Source: Isoetes taiwanensis (lineage: Eukaryota; Streptophyta; Lycopodiopsida; Isoetales; Isoetaceae). Taken from it: a stretch of DNA of 64,000 nucleotides. The translations under genes and the position numbers were made by a program. This document shows positions 60,215 through 64,000 of this stretch, one piece after another. Position 1 is the first letter of the stretch, and each line of letters opens with the position of its first letter. The notes beneath the pieces were generated by a model, which saw nothing but the letters and a program-made list of their open reading frames with translations, searched no databases and was not told the DNA's origin. The stretch is taken from the NCBI GenBank assembly GCA_021234155.1, contig JAJEKV010000032.1:7784736-7848735 (forward strand). The letters are read 5' to 3'.

Positions 60215-60828
60215 CAAGATCTGTTTCACTGGCCTCTTGCCTTCATAGTTGTTTCCAAGATGCAAATTCAATATGCTAAGGATCTGTAAACTACATAGCA
60301 AAGAGTGACAAGAAACAAGCTAGATTGACCTTCAATGTTCTAAAAATCTGTAGATTTGGAAGAGATAAGCATTAGATAATAACTCTCCATGGACACACAA
60401 AAAGAGCATCGAAATTTTAAAAAAATGCTCATATTATTTGCCCTCATGTTTTAAATAATTGTCAAAATGCCCTATATTTGGCATAGCACATATGAGAAGA
60501 TGTTTGATCAAAGTGCCAAATGAATGAACTATGAGAATTTGCAACTGCGGTATACAGAGAAATATCTCCTTCTTTTTGGAATCAAGAAGCAAAAATTGGA
60601 AAAATAACCCCCACTCCTAAAGCTCTTTTTGTGTAACACTTACAAACTGGTCTGTCTATGAAGAGCTATATGCCTATCCCTTCCGATTCTATACATCTTT
60701 AGAAACACTGAAGGTCAATTTAGCTTGTTTTGTTACAATCTCTGCTATGTAGTTTACCAGATCCGTAGCATACTAAATTTGCATGTTGGAAACAACTACA
60801 GATGAAAGGCAGTAGAACACTTCTTGTA
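60215..60828. repeat. Imperfect inverted repeat (foldback), about 160-bp arms
   Basis: The left arm, about 60215-60375, and the right arm, about 60672-60828, are reverse complements with scattered changes; examples are GGATCTGTAAACTACATAGC against its partner near 60740, and AACAAGCTAGATTGACCTTC against its partner near 60715. The loop of about 300 bp is AT-rich and non-coding. The right arm stops exactly where the next element begins (60829). Confidence 0.8.
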
Positions 60829-61628
60829 TGTGACGTTCCACATATTTATACGCCTATTTAAGTATAAATACATGACACGTCACTAATAATTAATGTGCCA
60901 TTAATTATTCATAAGCTAAGGTTAGCTATGTTAATAATTAAATTATAAAGGTGGAAACCTAACCCAAAGCCCTAATTCGAATTTAGGGCTTATCCTAATA
61001 TTAAAAAGGGCTAAAATACCAAATTAGCTAATATTAACTAATCTAGAGCTGCCACCTGGCCCAAATCGATTGGGCAAGGGAGAGTTACTAATTTGGGACC
61101 CAAATTGGGGTTTTGTACCCTCATTTGCCCCAATTCGATTTGGGGCAATTGGAGATGGAGGAGGAGATGCTGCCCAACCTTGAGAGGTTGTTAGGACCTG
61201 ATCGGCCAAAGGAAGGATGGCGACCAGGAGGATAGTGGAGCTAGCTATGGTTCGAGTTTACGATTGGGGACACCCAAATTGGGGCTTTTTGTGCCCCAAT
61301 CTGAATTAGTGAGCAATTGGAGATGGAGGAGGAGAAGCCGCTTGGGCGCCTTGATTAGTCGAGATGGAGCAGCCCAAGACCGATTTGTGGTTAGTCGATG
61401 GGGTTCTTGTGTTAATTTATAGCATAGCGCCTCTCTGTGGTGTGTTCTCTCTCTGTTTTCTCTGTGGATTACCTGTTAGGCTAACCCTTGATTGATATGG
61501 TGAGTATTCTTATCTCTAGTTTCTGTATGTGCTTTGGTTGATGGTTTAGTAGTTCTTTGCCTAGTTAGCACTCGAGGAGATGGGGATTACGGGGGTAGAG
61601 ACCTCGAGCCATGTATTGTAGTATGCTC
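60829..61628 (+). repeat. Left arm of large inverted repeat, LTR-like start
   Basis: It begins TGTGACGTTCCACATATTTA, the same start type as the LTRs at 24211 and 63436. It is the reverse complement of 62561-63134, except for an extra segment of about 226 bp at 61007-61233. It contains a TATA-like region and TCTCTCTCTGTTTTCTCTG near 61450. Confidence 0.85.
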
Positions 61629-62560
61629 CCGAGAATATATATGGCTACGGGCGTATACATCTGAGGACTTCCCCTCCCATGGCAATCAGCTCACCATGAG
61701 CGGGGGCCCTCCGTCTAACTTCAGACCATTCAGAGAGAGATGCGGGTGAAGGACATGGAGGTGTCATTCGCCCACGCCTTCAATGGGACTCCTAAGTTGC
61801 GAAAGCGTGAATACATGTTAGCACCACGGCATAAATCATATATAAATAACCACCACCGAAGGGTGGCACATCCATCAAGTACTAATGGCAAAGAATATGC
61901 ATCTAATCCTAAGGGAAACACCCCAAACCCCGGGTTCTACCCGGTTCGGACTCACGTGAGGATGGTGGCGGCTCGATCTCAAGAGATCAGCGAGACAGAG
62001 GTATAACTTTGGCGTTGGTGGCATAGAAACGATTGGCTAGGGTTGTCCACTCCATCCGCCCCTCTCAGTGCACACTTTGCGGATGAGTCGAATCATGCTA
62101 TGGCATCACTATAGCCTTAGGGAGCCTTGGACTCAAGGTATCACCCGCCGAGCCTACTCCGGGGGTTCATGGCCTTGGTCCAGATGAGGCAGGTCGGGGA
62201 AGTATCCCCTTCCAGATTGCGGTGGTTCCATGGGTGAGCTAGAGAATACGTGCGCATCGACCCCGCATCCATACCCGACTTACTCACCCTAAATCTACTC
62301 AAAGTGCGGGGTGCCCCATCACGGGTCACACACCTCGCACCTGGGAGTGTCGGACCCATACCCGCCCCTCGTGACCAGCTATCCAGGCGTAGCCTTTGTA
62401 GGAGTCCCAGGAGCCTTGTATGTTCGTGCAAGACCCCACCCCCACTTCACCACTGCGTCCCTTCTCTGGTGCTAAGCAATTCCATAGCATCCACGACTCG
62501 GTGGTCTCTTGTGCACAGGCCGCATCTAATGGGAATAATACAGGGTTCTATCTAGGAGCA
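61629..62560 (+). repeat. Spacer of the inverted repeat, LTR-like
   Basis: The part 61640-61945 recurs directly at 63135-63435 (ATGGCAATCAGCTCACCATG, GCCTTCAATGGGACTCCTAA, AAATCATATATAAATAACCA). The rest (61946-62560) is GC-richer and occurs once here. No coding domain is seen. Confidence 0.7.
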
Positions 62561-63134
62561 TACTACAATACATGGGCTCGGAGGTCTCTACCCCCGTAAT
62601 CCCCATCTCCGAGTGCTAACTAGGCAAAGAACTACTAAACCATCAACCAAACCACATACAGAAACTAGAGATAAGAATACTCACCATATCAATCAAGGGT
62701 TAGCCTAACAGGTAATCCACAGAGAAAACAGAGAGAGAACACACCACAGAGAAGCGCTATGCTATAAATTAACAAGGTAACCTACTGACTAACTGTCAAA
62801 TCGGTCTTGGGCTGCTCCATCTCGACTAACTGAAGGGCGCCTGGCGGCTGCTTCTCCTCCTCCATCTCCAATTGCTCCTAATTCAGATTGGGGCACAAAA
62901 GCCCCAATTTGGGTGTCCCCAATCGAAAACTCGGAACCATAGCTAGCTCCACTTTTTAATATTAGGATAAGCCCTAAATTCGAATTAGGGCTTTGGGTTA
63001 GGTTTCCACCTTTATAATTTAATTATTAACATAGCTAACCTTAGCTTATGAATAATTAATGGCACATTAATTATTCATAGTGACGTGTCATGTATTTATA
63101 CTTAAATAGGCATATAAATATGTGGAACGTCACA
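62561..63134 (-). repeat. Right arm of large inverted repeat
   Basis: Reverse complement of 60829-61628; on the minus strand it starts TGTGACGTTCCACATATTTA at 63134. Confidence 0.88.
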
Positions 63135-63435
63135 TAGCTCTGGACGTATACATACAGGGACTTCCCCCTCCCATGGCAATCAGCTCACCATGAGCAACGC
63201 CCTCCGTCTAACTCGGACCATCCGTAGAGAGATGCCCGGGTGAAGGACACGGAGGTGTCATTCGGCCCACGCCTTCAATGGGACTCCTAAGTTGCGAAAG
63301 CATGAATACATGTTAGCGCACAGCATAAATCATATATAAATAACCACCACGAAGGGTGGCACATCCATCCAAGTACTAACGGCAAAGAATATGCATCTAA
63401 TCCTAAGGGAAACACCCCAAACCCCAGGTTCTACC
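63135..63435 (+). repeat. Direct repeat of 61640-61945
   Basis: About 300 bp with small indels and substitutions relative to the first copy, ending AAACCCCAGGTTCTACC just before the LTR start. Confidence 0.88.
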
Positions 63436-64000
63436 TGTGACGTTCCAGCATAACATATGGTATGAATACGTATATTATACGGACACGTCACTAGTACATG
63501 TCGACTCAGACGACATGTACACGGCGACCGTAAAGGGTAGTACCCTAGGGTACGACCTTGTCAACCATTATATTGCACATGTTAAGGCCACATGTGAATA
63601 TAATATCTTTTGCCATGTGGCAATAGCCCATTGACCAAAAGGGCCCAGCCCTAAAATTCGTGGGGACAAAGGGGCATAAACCCTAAAAGGGAAACCCTTT
63701 CGGTTTCCAGCCCCTATAGGTCGGATTGGAGCAGCATTGGACGCCATTTCGCCTGAAGAGTGGCAGAGGAATCGGAATTCCTAGGTTGCAGCTCGATCCA
63801 AGACCAGCAGCCTCGAAATCCAGCAGCATGGACGCTTTCAGAGGAGTGGGAGCCAGCCAAGAAGCGGGTTAGTGGTTGATCCGATAGTTAGATCCGAGTT
63901 TTCAGCCCTCATTCCATAGGATTAGTATCCATTCTTAGCTATAGGCGACCCCTACAGCCAAAGAATGATAAACACTAACAAAGGAACCTAACCATGTATG
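63436..64000 (+). repeat. Start of an LTR, same family as 24211; runs off the window
   Basis: It begins TGTGACGTTCCAGCATAACA and aligns with 24211-24760 over its whole visible length, including the final CCTAACCATGTATG. The remaining LTR and the element lie beyond the window. Confidence 0.85.

Overview
This window is nuclear DNA of a land plant. The evidence is intron-rich GT-AG genes (a thioredoxin-like protein of the WCRKC type and a DnaJ/Hsp40 protein of the organellar GFA2 type), a plastid-like 16S rRNA fragment, a decayed PHT1 phosphate transporter, and plant-type LINE, Ty3/gypsy chromovirus, TRIM, CACTA and Helitron sequences. The clade cannot be fixed from sequence alone. The TE load, long intergenic stretches and heavily decayed copies suggest a large genome.

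Layout. 1-5370: a 5'-complete-looking L1-type LINE on the minus strand, running off the left edge. 5371-11939: non-coding, with a 71-bp tandem duplication at 7900. 11940-13065: a structured repeat (called E1 here) with several hairpins; a second copy (E2) lies inverted at 35873-36637. 13228-13404: plastid-type 16S fragment. 13664-14111: a TRIM on the minus strand. 15038-16038: the WCRKC thioredoxin-like gene, 5 exons, intact. 18260-20117: endonuclease/RT fragment of a second LINE, fused at about 20118 to the pol region of a Ty3/gypsy chromovirus (20118-23440) whose 3' LTR begins at 24211. 26423-28450: CACTA fragment and a 5'-truncated LINE tail. 29450-29640: tRNA-like (SINE-type) sequence. 30534-about 34050: minus-strand Helitron end with exon-like pieces of an unidentified gene. 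35873-37190: E2 and palindromic duplications. 37722-40000: exon-like pieces of another unidentified gene. 40386-42119: tandem repeats and a long tetranucleotide microsatellite. 42126-42712: a small ORF with a TATA box, bracketed by near-identical GC-rich palindromic repeats. 42740-43300: PHT1 pseudogene. 44587-48446: the DnaJ gene, 18 exons, 462 codons, intact. 49393-54883: a decayed autonomous Helitron (Rep plus PIF1-like helicase). 54884-59930: a second Helitron-terminated segment holding a Mei2-like RNA-binding protein gene fragment. 60215-64000: inverted repeats and nested LTR sequence of the same terminal type as the LTR at 24211.

Only the two chaperone/redox genes look functional; both appear to be organelle-targeted (plastid for the thioredoxin-like protein, probably mitochondrion for DnaJ). 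They are about 28.5 kb apart and nothing suggests co-regulation. Everything else is mobile or decayed. The most unusual material is the E1/E2 repeat, where stems differ in sequence but keep their pairing between copies. Next are the Helitron set sharing 3' ends, and the palindrome-bracketed mini-gene at 42.1-42.7 kb.
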